A stretch of 64,000 nt of DNA. Origin: Ruegeria arenilitoris (GTDB taxonomy: Bacteria; Pseudomonadota; Alphaproteobacteria; Rhodobacterales; Rhodobacteraceae). The notes under the pieces are model-generated. The model was not told the origin of the DNA. It saw only the letters and a list, made by a program, of their open reading frames with translations, and did no database searches. Shown piece after piece: positions 17,308 to 25,340 of this stretch (within the stretch, counting starts at the first letter, position 1; every line of letters starts with the position of its first letter). The translations under genes and the position numbers were made by a program. The stretch lies in assembly GCF_013035315.1 (NCBI RefSeq), contig NZ_WQHP01000001.1, forward strand, positions 186,001 to 250,000, in the 5' to 3' direction.

Positions 17308-17988
17308 ATGTTTGATAATCCGCATGATCGAAAGCGATTGTTGGGCTCTGGCTGGTTTGGAGCACGTGGGGCGCGGTTTCAGACGGACCTGTTGGCCTGC
17401 GGGATAGGAAAAACCTTCAAGGCCGACGAAGCGCTCTACCTGTATGGTGATTTGGCCAATGGCGTTTATGCGGTTCTTGAAGGCGCGGTTCAGATCACGG
17501 CCCCCGCTGATGATGGTCAGGAATTCGTTGTGCACAGGCAAGGCGGTGGGTTCTGGATCGGTGATCTGGCCCTGTTTGCCGAAGCAAGCAGGCTGGTGAG
17601 TGTCGTGGCCACCCAAACCACACGAACGCTGTTTTTCCCGTCGTCACGGTTGGACAGGCTGGTCGACGACAATCCCGATTACATCCGTGATTTTTACGCA
17701 TTGTCGCATGAAAATATGCAAACCGCTTTGCGTATCATGGCCAATCTTGCCGTAACGGGAACGGAAAAGCGTCTTGTTCTGCGCCTGTTGCACTTGGACG
17801 AGGGGACCGCGAAATCCGATGGGTGGATCGTGATATCCCAGGACGAATTGGCCGCAATGGTGGCCGTGTCCCAACCGACATTGCATCGCAATTTGCACCG
17901 TCTAGCGGATTTGGGATTGATCGAGCTTGGGTATGGACGTGTGCGCCTGAAGGACCGACGGCAGTTGATTGCCTCGTGTCAGTGCTGA
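17308..17988 (+). CDS. Crp/Fnr family transcriptional regulator
   Basis: DNA-binding protein of 226 residues. Residues about 20-135 form the cyclic-nucleotide-binding fold (YLYGDLANGVYAVLEGAVQI, GGGFWIGDLALF), a long dimer helix follows, and the C-terminal winged helix is ISQDELAAMVAVSQPTLHRNLHRLADLGLIELGYGRVRL (helix-turn-helix about residues 185-205). It lacks the N-terminal cysteine cluster of FNR, with only one Cys near residue 31 plus two at the extreme C-terminus, so oxygen sensing by an Fe-S cluster is unlikely. The effector is unknown. Divergent position suggests that it controls the arylsulfatase gene. Confidence 0.9.
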   Translation: MFDNPHDRKRLLGSGWFGARGARFQTDLLACGIGKTFKADEALYLYGDLANGVYAVLEGAVQITAPADDGQEFVVHRQGGGFWIGDLALFAEASRLVSVVATQTTRTLFFPSSRLDRLVDDNPDYIRDFYALSHENMQTALRIMANLAVTGTEKRLVLRLLHLDEGTAKSDGWIVISQDELAAMVAVSQPTLHRNLHRLADLGLIELGYGRVRLKDRRQLIASCQC

Positions 17989-17990
17989 TC

Positions 17991-19214
17991 TCAAGGGTTG
18001 AGCGGCGGTAAGGGGTTCGCTGGCGTTTGCGCGGATTGCCTAAGTGACGCGAGCGCCGACAACGCCGCGGCCCAATCCTCGGTCTTGATGTCGGGGTGCG
18101 CCGAGTATCTGGCGGCTCCAATCTGGGCGAGGTGCTGGTCCAAACTGGTGGTCTGGCCAACCACGCCGCTGCGGGACTTCCAGATCTCCAAAGCTGCGTA
18201 AGCTGCTGCGATATCATGATCTTGCAGTGCTTTCTTGAGTTCACCCAACGCATAGTCGGGCGAAGCCAGCAACTGATCCCGCCGAAGCTGGCGCCAGCGG
18301 TCGACACGCGGGCGCAGGAAACGGATGGCAAGCCATATGAACAGCGCACAAGCCACCAACCATACAACGAACCTAATAATGGTTTCCGCGTCCGGCGGTT
18401 GCCATTTTGGTCGGGCCAGTGTCAGGTCGACCGGGGCAATGTCGATGGTTTCGACCTGATCGCTGTCCAGATTGTACCAGCGGATCGAGATAGGCGGCAG
18501 CTGGGTCTGGCCACCGTCCTGCGCCAGGTAGACGACCTCATCCACCCGCTGCCCGGATAGAACGCCCCGGTCCTCATTCTCGGTAAAGCGCGGCTCTTTG
18601 GGGTAGGCTCGCAGCAGAGGGTCCGGGTTGTCCGGAATCAATTCGGGCACCAGAAACGGTGTCGTTCCAGAGATTTTGGCGGTCAGGCGACGTGTGATAG
18701 ATCCACCATTCTCCATATTTGTATCCCCGTCGATCTGCTGATCGACCGTAAGACCGGTTGCGATGATAAGCGGATCCAGATCGCGTGCGCCCTCTGGAAC
18801 CACGGCGTTCAGGGTCAGTTCCGGCAGGGGCAAGCTCACCTGAACAGGCGCATTCGTATCGGGATCGGCAAAGGTGACCACGACGTCCTGCGCACCAAAC
18901 GCAACTTCTCCGGCGCTCAGAGGGTAGAGGCGATAACTGCGCTGAACGCCGGACCAGGTTTCGCCTTCGATGGTCTCACTCACTGGCCCAGATGCACGCT
19001 CCGGCAGGCGCACCAACAGGTTCTCTTGCTCAAGCGACGGGAATACCGGAGGCGAGGGCATGAAGGTTGGCACAAGCACCTTGATCCGCACAATTGCGGG
19101 CTGCCCGACAATGACGGGATCCGTAGGTGTCTCGGCGGTCACCTGTGGCTGGACGCTGGTCTGGGCGAACAGTTGAACTGGGATCAACAACATGAGAAGG
19201 GCGAGGTATCTCAT
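17991..19214 (-). CDS. BatD-like protein of the MoxR/VWA operon
   Basis: Membrane-anchored periplasmic protein of 407 residues, last gene of the MoxR operon. A signal peptide (MRYLALLMLLIPVQLFAQ) leads into two or three immunoglobulin-like beta domains (typical strings: PVIVGQPAIVRIKVLVPTFM, YRLYPLSAGEVAFGAQDV, RRLTAKISG), then a single helix near residue 290 (IIRFVVWLVACALFIWLAIRF) and a cytoplasmic tail of about 100 residues. This is the BatD architecture. BatA-BatD sets are tied to oxygen or envelope stress tolerance in some bacteria, but the mechanism is not known. The start overlaps the stop of the VWA/TPR gene (ATGA). It ends three bases from the convergent Crp/Fnr gene. Confidence 0.85.
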   Translation of the reverse strand: MRYLALLMLLIPVQLFAQTSVQPQVTAETPTDPVIVGQPAIVRIKVLVPTFMPSPPVFPSLEQENLLVRLPERASGPVSETIEGETWSGVQRSYRLYPLSAGEVAFGAQDVVVTFADPDTNAPVQVSLPLPELTLNAVVPEGARDLDPLIIATGLTVDQQIDGDTNMENGGSITRRLTAKISGTTPFLVPELIPDNPDPLLRAYPKEPRFTENEDRGVLSGQRVDEVVYLAQDGGQTQLPPISIRWYNLDSDQVETIDIAPVDLTLARPKWQPPDAETIIRFVVWLVACALFIWLAIRFLRPRVDRWRQLRRDQLLASPDYALGELKKALQDHDIAAAYAALEIWKSRSGVVGQTTSLDQHLAQIGAARYSAHPDIKTEDWAAALSALASLRQSAQTPANPLPPLNP

Positions 19215-20716
19215 TGCTGTTGCTCCTGATTTTCCAACAGGAACCGGTTGCGCAGAAAGTCCTGCATGTCGGTATCAATTGTGCTGATCCATTGGTCAGC
19301 GGACATGGCCTGTGATCCGTCTGTCGGGGCCTGAATGGTCGTCTGTTCCCCGCGCCCGGCGTCGTTGTCAAAGACCGTGTCATCGGCCCCGATCCCGGCT
19401 TCTTCGCCGGTATCAGACTGCTCTCGGGTGGTTTCAACATAGTCGAGGATCGCTTTCGAGACCTCGAGGTTATGCTGCGCTTCTGGCCAATCCGGCCGGC
19501 GTTCCAAGGCGGTCTCAAAGGACGCAATGGCCGGACGATACTCGCGGTTACGTATGCGCGCCATGCCTTCAGAAAATGCGGCTTCGGGCGTGTCCAACTC
19601 GGCAAAGATCGCGGCAGCTTCGGGATATTGCCCGGCTTTGAGCCGCGCATACCCTTCCTGATAGGGGTCCTGAAACAACTCTGCCGCCTCAGCATAGCGT
19701 TTCTGGTTCATCGCGATCTGGCCCTGCTGGTCCGGCGTCAGGAACCAATCCCGCCAACCATCGGCATAAGCCGGGCCTGACGGGGACCCAAAGCAGAAGG
19801 TCAGCAGTATCAACCGGATCACCCAACCTCTGCGAAACCAAAGCAATGACAGAAAAGCGGCCGGCCATGCCAGCAACCATCCCTTGTCTTGCCAGTCCAG
19901 GCGGTCATCATCATCCAGTGCAGCTGTGTAAGCCGATTGAATTTGACGCTGTAAGCGATTGATATCCCGATCATCGCTTGTGAACGGAACCACTGTCGCC
20001 CCTTTCAAACCATCGAGCTGAGCGATGTTTTGACCATTGGGCAGCATGGTCAGAAAGAAAACCGGCACAGTTGCGTTCTCAAACCCTGCCAATTGCGAGG
20101 GGTCAAGGTCGTCCAATACGAACAGGACAGCGCCGGGCGTTTCGCTATCGTTCAGGATCGTCTCGGCCAGCTTCAACGCGTCCGCGGCGGCGTCCCCTTG
20201 TTTTGGCATGACCGCGGGGGTGAGGCCTTCCAGCAGCGGGCGCAGGATGTTGACGTCCTCGGTCAAGGGTGCGACGCGATGCGGGGTACCGGCATACGCG
20301 ATCAAGGCAGTCCGGGCCCCCACACGCGCGTTGATCAGATCGGTGACTTTGAATTTGGCGCGATCCAGACGGGATGGGGCCAAGTCGGACTCTTCCATGC
20401 TGTCGGTCACCTTCAGAGCGATCACCAATGGGGCAGTGTCGGCGACCAGCGGATTGGGTGCCCGCGACCAAGTTGGCCCTGCGGCAGCCAGTGAGACCAG
20501 AACAGCCGCGATCATCGCAACATCAATCGGATAGAGGCGTTTCGCGTTGTCAGCCCCCAACTCAAGCGCAGCAGCGAGGTGCGGTGCAATACCGGACATC
20601 GTCTGAGTACGGGCTTGTGGCTTGGGGCGCATCAGCCACCACAGTGCCGCAATCGGTATGAGGAGAAGGAGCCAACCCGCTCGAATAAAATGGAAATCTG
20701 TCAAAGCACCAATCAT
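19211..20716 (-). CDS. VWA-TPR membrane protein (BatB/BatC fusion), degenerate MIDAS
   Basis: Protein of 501 residues joining the BatB and BatC functions. Helices near residues 10-30 and 65-85 anchor a von Willebrand A domain (about 90-280); a further helix pair near 300-330 is followed by tetratricopeptide repeats (AMNQKRYAEAAELFQDPYQEGY, YPEAAAIFAELDTPEAAFSEG, YRPAIASFETALERRPDWPEAQHNL) and an acidic tail. The metal-ion site that should read DxSxS is KVTDSMEESD here: the first aspartate is replaced by lysine, so classical Mg2+ binding is doubtful. ATGA overlaps join it to the genes on both sides. It probably scaffolds envelope complexes handled by the MoxR ATPase. Confidence 0.85.
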   Translation of the reverse strand: MIGALTDFHFIRAGWLLLLIPIAALWWLMRPKPQARTQTMSGIAPHLAAALELGADNAKRLYPIDVAMIAAVLVSLAAAGPTWSRAPNPLVADTAPLVIALKVTDSMEESDLAPSRLDRAKFKVTDLINARVGARTALIAYAGTPHRVAPLTEDVNILRPLLEGLTPAVMPKQGDAAADALKLAETILNDSETPGAVLFVLDDLDPSQLAGFENATVPVFFLTMLPNGQNIAQLDGLKGATVVPFTSDDRDINRLQRQIQSAYTAALDDDDRLDWQDKGWLLAWPAAFLSLLWFRRGWVIRLILLTFCFGSPSGPAYADGWRDWFLTPDQQGQIAMNQKRYAEAAELFQDPYQEGYARLKAGQYPEAAAIFAELDTPEAAFSEGMARIRNREYRPAIASFETALERRPDWPEAQHNLEVSKAILDYVETTREQSDTGEEAGIGADDTVFDNDAGRGEQTTIQAPTDGSQAMSADQWISTIDTDMQDFLRNRFLLENQEQQQ

Positions 20717-21696
20717 GCCGCACCTCTGCGTCGTTGGGCGACGTGTTGGGCAGCCAATGTCATCAGCATCAAAAGTACGACCAGTCTAAGTGGATAGTGC
20801 GCAAGGCTTTCACGTGGTCGGTAGCTTTGCGTTTCCACAATTCTCGGGTTGAGCTCATCAATGCGGGCATATGTTTCGGCCAGAGCATCTTGATCATTGG
20901 CAAAGAAATACGCTCCACCTGTTCTGTCAGCGATGTCCTTCAGCGCATCCAGATCGACGCGATCCTCGCCCGACGCGTCTGGGTCGCCAACGCCAACCGT
21001 ATAGATGACAACGCCTTTTTCCGCCGCGATAGCCGCGGCATTGACCGGGGTCATGCGGCTTGAGGTGTCAGCGCCGTCACTCAGGACGATCATCAAACGT
21101 TGGTCAACCTCGCTGGATTCAAAGGTGCGGATACCCAGTCCGATAGCATCCCCAAGGGCTGTGTTCGGACCGGCCATGCCGACTTGAGTTTGGTCCAGAA
21201 AGCCATTCAAACTATTGAGGTCTTCGGTAAACGGGGCCTGTACAAAGGCGCGGGTGCCAAAGATGATCAGCGCCATCCGGTCGCCTTGTCGCTCCGCAAT
21301 GAACTGGCGCAAAACATCTTTGACTGCAGCCAGGCGTTGGGTCGGCGTACCGTCTGACGAGGTGAAATCCCTCTGGTCCATTGAACCCGAGATATCCAGG
21401 GCCAGAACCACGTCTCGGGCAGACTTTTCAATCACGATCGGTTCTCCCAGCTTTTCGGGCCGGGCCATCGCGATGATAAGAAGGCACCAGATCACAATGA
21501 CGGTCACAGTCTGGAAGGCCGCGCGGCGTGGGATGACGGACCCTGATCGGGGTTCGACGCCAGCGGCCTTTGCAACATGGCGGAAGAAAGGAATACGGAT
21601 CGAGCTGCTTTTCTCGCGGTGAGGCGGGGCAAGCCAGTACACCAAAGCAGGAAGCGGAAGCAGGACGAACACCCAGGGCGCGGCAAAGGAAAACAT
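20713..21696 (-). CDS. VWA domain membrane protein (BatA-like)
   Basis: Protein of 327 residues. I start at 21696 (AAAGGA seven bases upstream); an upstream in-frame extension lacks a ribosome site. The N-terminus is two helices (FSFAAPWVFVLLPLPALVYWLA and TVTVIVIWCLLIIAMA), then a VWA domain with an intact metal site VVLALDISGSMDQRDF near residue 85, a conserved threonine in GPNTALGDAI, and IVLSDGADTSS. A final helix (PLRLVVLLMLMTLAA) ends the chain. This is the standard BatA layout, with the sensor or scaffold domain facing the periplasm or cytoplasm between helices. TGATG couples it to the preceding DUF4381 gene. Confidence 0.9.
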   Translation of the reverse strand: MFSFAAPWVFVLLPLPALVYWLAPPHREKSSSIRIPFFRHVAKAAGVEPRSGSVIPRRAAFQTVTVIVIWCLLIIAMARPEKLGEPIVIEKSARDVVLALDISGSMDQRDFTSSDGTPTQRLAAVKDVLRQFIAERQGDRMALIIFGTRAFVQAPFTEDLNSLNGFLDQTQVGMAGPNTALGDAIGLGIRTFESSEVDQRLMIVLSDGADTSSRMTPVNAAAIAAEKGVVIYTVGVGDPDASGEDRVDLDALKDIADRTGGAYFFANDQDALAETYARIDELNPRIVETQSYRPRESLAHYPLRLVVLLMLMTLAAQHVAQRRRGAA

Positions 21697-22169
21697 CACG
21701 TATTCCTTTCGCGTTTGTGGGATGTAATCCATCGCTGCGCCAGTTTCGTCAATTCGGGATTGGCGGGAATGGTCGTGTAGGGTGCTGCAGTAAGAGTGTG
21801 AGTATCCGCATCAGAAAAATGCATATTGTCAGAAGTTTGTGTCAGGAAGCTGATCCACTCGTCTCCATGCAGGCCAGCAACCTGATTGCGTGGAAAGGCA
21901 ACAAGCGCCGCACGACGCAGGATCTCGGCGATCTTAGCGGGATTGTCTTTCGCAGCCGCGAGTTCAATCAGCGCCTCGCGCCGATAGGCGTTCATCCGTC
22001 GATGCCGAAGATACACATGAACACCAATTGCGATGAGCCCAGCAACAAGAACGGCAAGGACGACCCATCCCCAAGTCTGGGGCACCATGGAAACCGGGTC
22101 CGGTGGCGGAGCGGGTTCGAGCATGTCCAGCAGGTCAACAAGTGATTTGCCTTCGACGTCAACACTCAT
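21696..22169 (-). CDS. DUF4381 membrane protein
   Basis: Protein of 157 residues of the DUF4381 family, always found in MoxR/VWA operons. The start at 22169 is fixed by GGAGG seven bases upstream; it overlaps the DUF58 stop (ATGA). A short N-terminus with LVDLLDMLEPAPPPDPVSM precedes one helix (TWGWVVLAVLVAGLIAIGVHVYL, about residues 33-55); the rest is a helical cytoplasmic part with YRREALIELAAA and GLHGDEWISFL. No catalytic motif is apparent, so a bridging role between the DUF58 and VWA proteins is the simplest inference. Confidence 0.85.
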   Translation of the reverse strand: MSVDVEGKSLVDLLDMLEPAPPPDPVSMVPQTWGWVVLAVLVAGLIAIGVHVYLRHRRMNAYRREALIELAAAKDNPAKIAEILRRAALVAFPRNQVAGLHGDEWISFLTQTSDNMHFSDADTHTLTAAPYTTIPANPELTKLAQRWITSHKRERNT

Positions 22170-23113
22170 CTGCAGCCTCCGGTATGGCCAAACAGCCTGA
22201 GCAACTGGTCGAGGGTTGGTTCCGCCGTTGTCAATGGCACGATGGGAAAGCCATAGCGGCGCGACCAAGTTTGCAACTGAGCCAACCGATCTTCCATCGC
22301 TTGACGGATGCGGTCCGACAAACCCGTGTCCGCGCTGTCCAATTCGATCTGGTTGTCTCCGTCCGATACAGTCAGCCTGAGGTTGGGAACCAATTCACGA
22401 GAGCTTGGGTCTGAAATATTGAATAAAATCAGATCATTTGAAGCGGCAAGTTCACGTATGAGAACCTCGGAGCTCTCATCCAGTCCGTCGAAATCCGAAA
22501 AGATGCAGATCAGTGTGTTGGTATGCGCAACGCGGGCGGCCTGTTTCAGCACGGCGTTCAAAGTCACGGTCGCTTCGGATCGCTGCGAGGCGCGCAGACT
22601 ACAATTCAGCGCGCCTACGGATGCCAGAAAACGCGTCAGCGCGGCAGGGCGTCGTTGCGGGCGATGTTCGGCCAGATCGGTGTCGCCAAAGACGAGCCCT
22701 CCAACCCGGTCGCCTTGGCCCAGCACTCTGTGGGCGGAAATCGCCGCAGCTTCGGCCGCGATCACAGACTTCATGTAAACTTGCGTGCCGAAAAACATCG
22801 AAACGCGCTGGTCGACCAGCAAAAAGGCGGGGCGGTCGCGTTCTTCGGTATAGACCCTAACGTGGGGCTTTCCTGTGCGGGCCGTGACTTTCCAATCGAT
22901 GGTGCGGATGTCGTCGCCGGGCAGATAGTTGCGCAACTCTTCAAAGTTCAAACCGCGCCCGCGCAGACGTGATGCGTGCCGTCCGTTCAAGATGGAACGG
23001 GCAGGTTGGCGTGGCAAAAGGCTGATCGCGCGCGACTTTGGCCCCAACCTCAGAAGATGGTCCGCATCCACATGGATGCGCGGGTCGTCGGGATATGCGG
23101 CGGTCTGGGACAC
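22166..23113 (-). CDS. DUF58 family protein
   Basis: Cytoplasmic protein of 315 residues with the DUF58 hallmark FEELRNYLPGDDIRTIDWKVTAR near residue 60 and VRVYTEERDRPAFLLVDQRVSM, which leads into a VWA-like fold (LICIFSDFDGLDESS near residue 195). It has no N-terminal helices, unlike the longer DUF58 proteins of other bacteria. The start is GTG at 23113 with AAGGA about eight bases upstream. It follows the MoxR gene by 17 bases and is coupled to DUF4381. DUF58 proteins are regular partners of MoxR ATPases, with unknown activity. Confidence 0.9.
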   Translation of the reverse strand: MSQTAAYPDDPRIHVDADHLLRLGPKSRAISLLPRQPARSILNGRHASRLRGRGLNFEELRNYLPGDDIRTIDWKVTARTGKPHVRVYTEERDRPAFLLVDQRVSMFFGTQVYMKSVIAAEAAAISAHRVLGQGDRVGGLVFGDTDLAEHRPQRRPAALTRFLASVGALNCSLRASQRSEATVTLNAVLKQAARVAHTNTLICIFSDFDGLDESSEVLIRELAASNDLILFNISDPSSRELVPNLRLTVSDGDNQIELDSADTGLSDRIRQAMEDRLAQLQTWSRRYGFPIVPLTTAEPTLDQLLRLFGHTGGCR

Positions 23114-23130
23114 GCGGCGTTCCTTAGCTA

Positions 23131-24108
23131 TCAGGGCAGCGCAACAAGCTGCAGGATTTCCGAGATCACATCATCGGCGGATTTTCCGCTGCCTTGCGCC
23201 TCGAAGCTTAGGGTGATGCGATGGCGGAACACATCATGGGCGATGGCGCGGATATCGGCAGGGTCTACATAATCACGCTGGTTCATCCAGGCATGGGCGC
23301 GTCCGCCTTTGTCCAGCGCCAGCGAGGCGCGCGGGCTGGCGCCGATGTCGATCCAACTGGCCAGTTCTTCGCTTAGCGCACCGGGGGTCCGTGTGGCTTG
23401 CACCAGATCGGCCATGTAGCGGTCCATTGCGTCGGAAACGTGGATTTGCCCGATCTCGGCGCGTGCAGCAAACACGGCGTCCTGAGGGATCGTCGGCGGC
23501 GCATCCTTGGACCCGCCTTTGCCCGCCGCAATCTCTTCTCCGCGCACCAGGCGGATCACTTCAACCTCGTCTTCGACTGGAGGGTAAGTGATCTGGACAT
23601 GCATCAGGAACCGGTCCAACTGCGCCTCGGGCAAGGGGTAGGTACCCTCTTGCTCGATCGGGTTCTGCGTTGCCATCACGACGAACAACGGTTCCATTTT
23701 ATGTGTTGTACCTGAGACGGTTACCTGCCGTTCTTCCATCGCCTCTAGCAGCGCTGCCTGAACCTTGGCGGGTGCGCGGTTGATCTCGTCCGCGAGAACG
23801 ATATTGGCAAAGATCGGACCAGCCTCGAACCGGAAGGTTCCGCCATCGTCGGTCTGCTGAAAGACCTCAGTGCCAGTGACGTCCGAGGGCAAAAGGTCGG
23901 GTGTGAACTGAATGCGGCTGAAACTGCCGTCCAGATTGCGGGCCATCGCCTTGACCGCGCGGGTTTTGGCCAATCCGGGCAACCCTTCAATCAGCAAATT
24001 GCCGTTGGCCAACATCCCGATCAACAAGCGGTCGATGACGTCTGTTTGGCCGATGATGGATTGCCCCATGCGGGCCTTGAGATCATTTATCTGATTAAGT
24101 GCATTCAT
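23131..24108 (-). CDS. MoxR family AAA+ ATPase
   Basis: AAA+ ATPase of about 325 residues, first gene of the six-gene Bat-type operon. Walker A is GLPGLAKT near residue 45, Walker B is IVLADEINRAPAKVQAALLEAMEE near residue 105, sensor 1 is FVVMATQNPIEQEGTYPLPEAQLDRF, and the lid domain carries GASPRASLALDKGGRAHAW. MoxR proteins act as chaperones that mature or remodel metal-containing or multi-subunit complexes using VWA partners. The first ATG is at 24108 without a good ribosome site; a GTG eight codons upstream is possible. The client is unknown; the nearby sulfatase is only a positional candidate. Confidence 0.92.
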   Translation of the reverse strand: MNALNQINDLKARMGQSIIGQTDVIDRLLIGMLANGNLLIEGLPGLAKTRAVKAMARNLDGSFSRIQFTPDLLPSDVTGTEVFQQTDDGGTFRFEAGPIFANIVLADEINRAPAKVQAALLEAMEERQVTVSGTTHKMEPLFVVMATQNPIEQEGTYPLPEAQLDRFLMHVQITYPPVEDEVEVIRLVRGEEIAAGKGGSKDAPPTIPQDAVFAARAEIGQIHVSDAMDRYMADLVQATRTPGALSEELASWIDIGASPRASLALDKGGRAHAWMNQRDYVDPADIRAIAHDVFRHRITLSFEAQGSGKSADDVISEILQLVALP

Positions 24109-24230
24109 TTGGCGGGTCCAATCGGCGTCCACATTTGACGTTAGCAGTGTGGTTGTTCAGAAAAAGGCTGAGAGCAGAAAATCTGTCGTGGCGCCCGTAT
24201 GTTAGCAGTCTTCGCTCGGACGATCTACCG

Positions 24231-25337
24231 TCAAATCCGCGCGGCCAATCGGTGCAAGTCCTGACTGAGTTCCTCTCGGACTGGCCCGAAATTAGGCGCG
24301 TCCCGCAGAGTGTCCAACCAATGCGCCGGTGGTTTCCGGCCTGCCGACCGGTTCCAGGTCAACGCGCGCAGAATGGTTTGGGTGCCCATGTCTAGCCTGT
24401 CGGGAATGTCGAACCCGTTCAGGGTGGCCCATACTCCGGTCCACAACCGCCCAACGGACCAAGGATTATAGCCGCCGCCGCCCAGCACCAGAAATCGCGG
24501 CGCAAGTTCCTTGAGCGCGGCGACCGCATTCCAGTGCGAAGAGTTGGATAAGGTCAAACGCGACAGCGGATCTTCTGCCACCGCATCAGCACCGCATTGC
24601 AGGACAATAGCCTGAGGTGAAAAGGCCTGGGTCGCGGGCAAAACCAACTGCTCGAGGATGGCCGCAAACTCATCATCATTCAGATTTCTAGCCACTGGGA
24701 GATTGAACGCAGCGCCGCCAGCCTCATCCTCAAGGCGTCCGGTAAATGGCCAGCGTCGGGTTTCATGGACCGAGATCATACGAACCTTGTCCGAGCCGTG
24801 GAACGCGACCTCGACCCCGTCGCAGTGATGCGCGTCGATATCCACATAGACGATACGGTCCAAACCCATCTGCAGCAGGGTCATGATCGCAAGAACCGGA
24901 TCGTTCAGATAGCAAAACCCATTGGCGCGGTCGGGCAGACCGTGATGCGTGCCGCCCGCAGGGTTGTAGACGATACCGCCGTCACGGATCAGTTCAGCGC
25001 CCAGCATGGACCCTCCGGCTGCGGTGGCGGGGCGGCGGTACATCTCGGGGAATACGGGGTTGGACAAGGTGCCCAGCGCATAGGTTGAGCGGACATCGTC
25101 AGAAACGGCCTGTGCAGTCTCGGCCGCTTGCAGCGCGTCGATGTACTCGGGCCTATGAAACCGGTGTAAAGCGCTTGGTTTCGCGCAAGGGCTGACACGG
25201 TAGTTGCCCGCATCCAACCAGCCCAGCGCGCGGCACAGGTCAATTACGGTGGAAACACGCGGAATGGCCAAAGGGTGTTTCGAGCCATAGGTGGAATGGC
25301 GATAGATTTCTGACCCTATGAAAATGGGGCTGTTCAC
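24231..25337 (-). CDS. Histone deacetylase family protein (acetoin utilisation AcuC-like)
   Basis: Zn-dependent deacetylase fold of 368 residues. The catalytic His pair is in GGTHHGLPDRANGFCYLNDP near residue 130, and the Zn ligands in VDIDAHHCDGVEVAF near residue 165 and the Asp of CGADAVAEDPLSRLTLSNS near residue 250, followed by LVLGGGGYNP. Bacterial members act on acetylated proteins (acetyl-CoA synthetase in the AcuC case) or acetyl-polyamines; the substrate here is not known. The start is a GTG three bases after the AI-2E-family gene stop, so the two are co-transcribed. Confidence 0.9.
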   Translation of the reverse strand: MNSPIFIGSEIYRHSTYGSKHPLAIPRVSTVIDLCRALGWLDAGNYRVSPCAKPSALHRFHRPEYIDALQAAETAQAVSDDVRSTYALGTLSNPVFPEMYRRPATAAGGSMLGAELIRDGGIVYNPAGGTHHGLPDRANGFCYLNDPVLAIMTLLQMGLDRIVYVDIDAHHCDGVEVAFHGSDKVRMISVHETRRWPFTGRLEDEAGGAAFNLPVARNLNDDEFAAILEQLVLPATQAFSPQAIVLQCGADAVAEDPLSRLTLSNSSHWNAVAALKELAPRFLVLGGGGYNPWSVGRLWTGVWATLNGFDIPDRLDMGTQTILRALTWNRSAGRKPPAHWLDTLRDAPNFGPVREELSQDLHRLAARI

Positions 25338-25340
25338 AGG

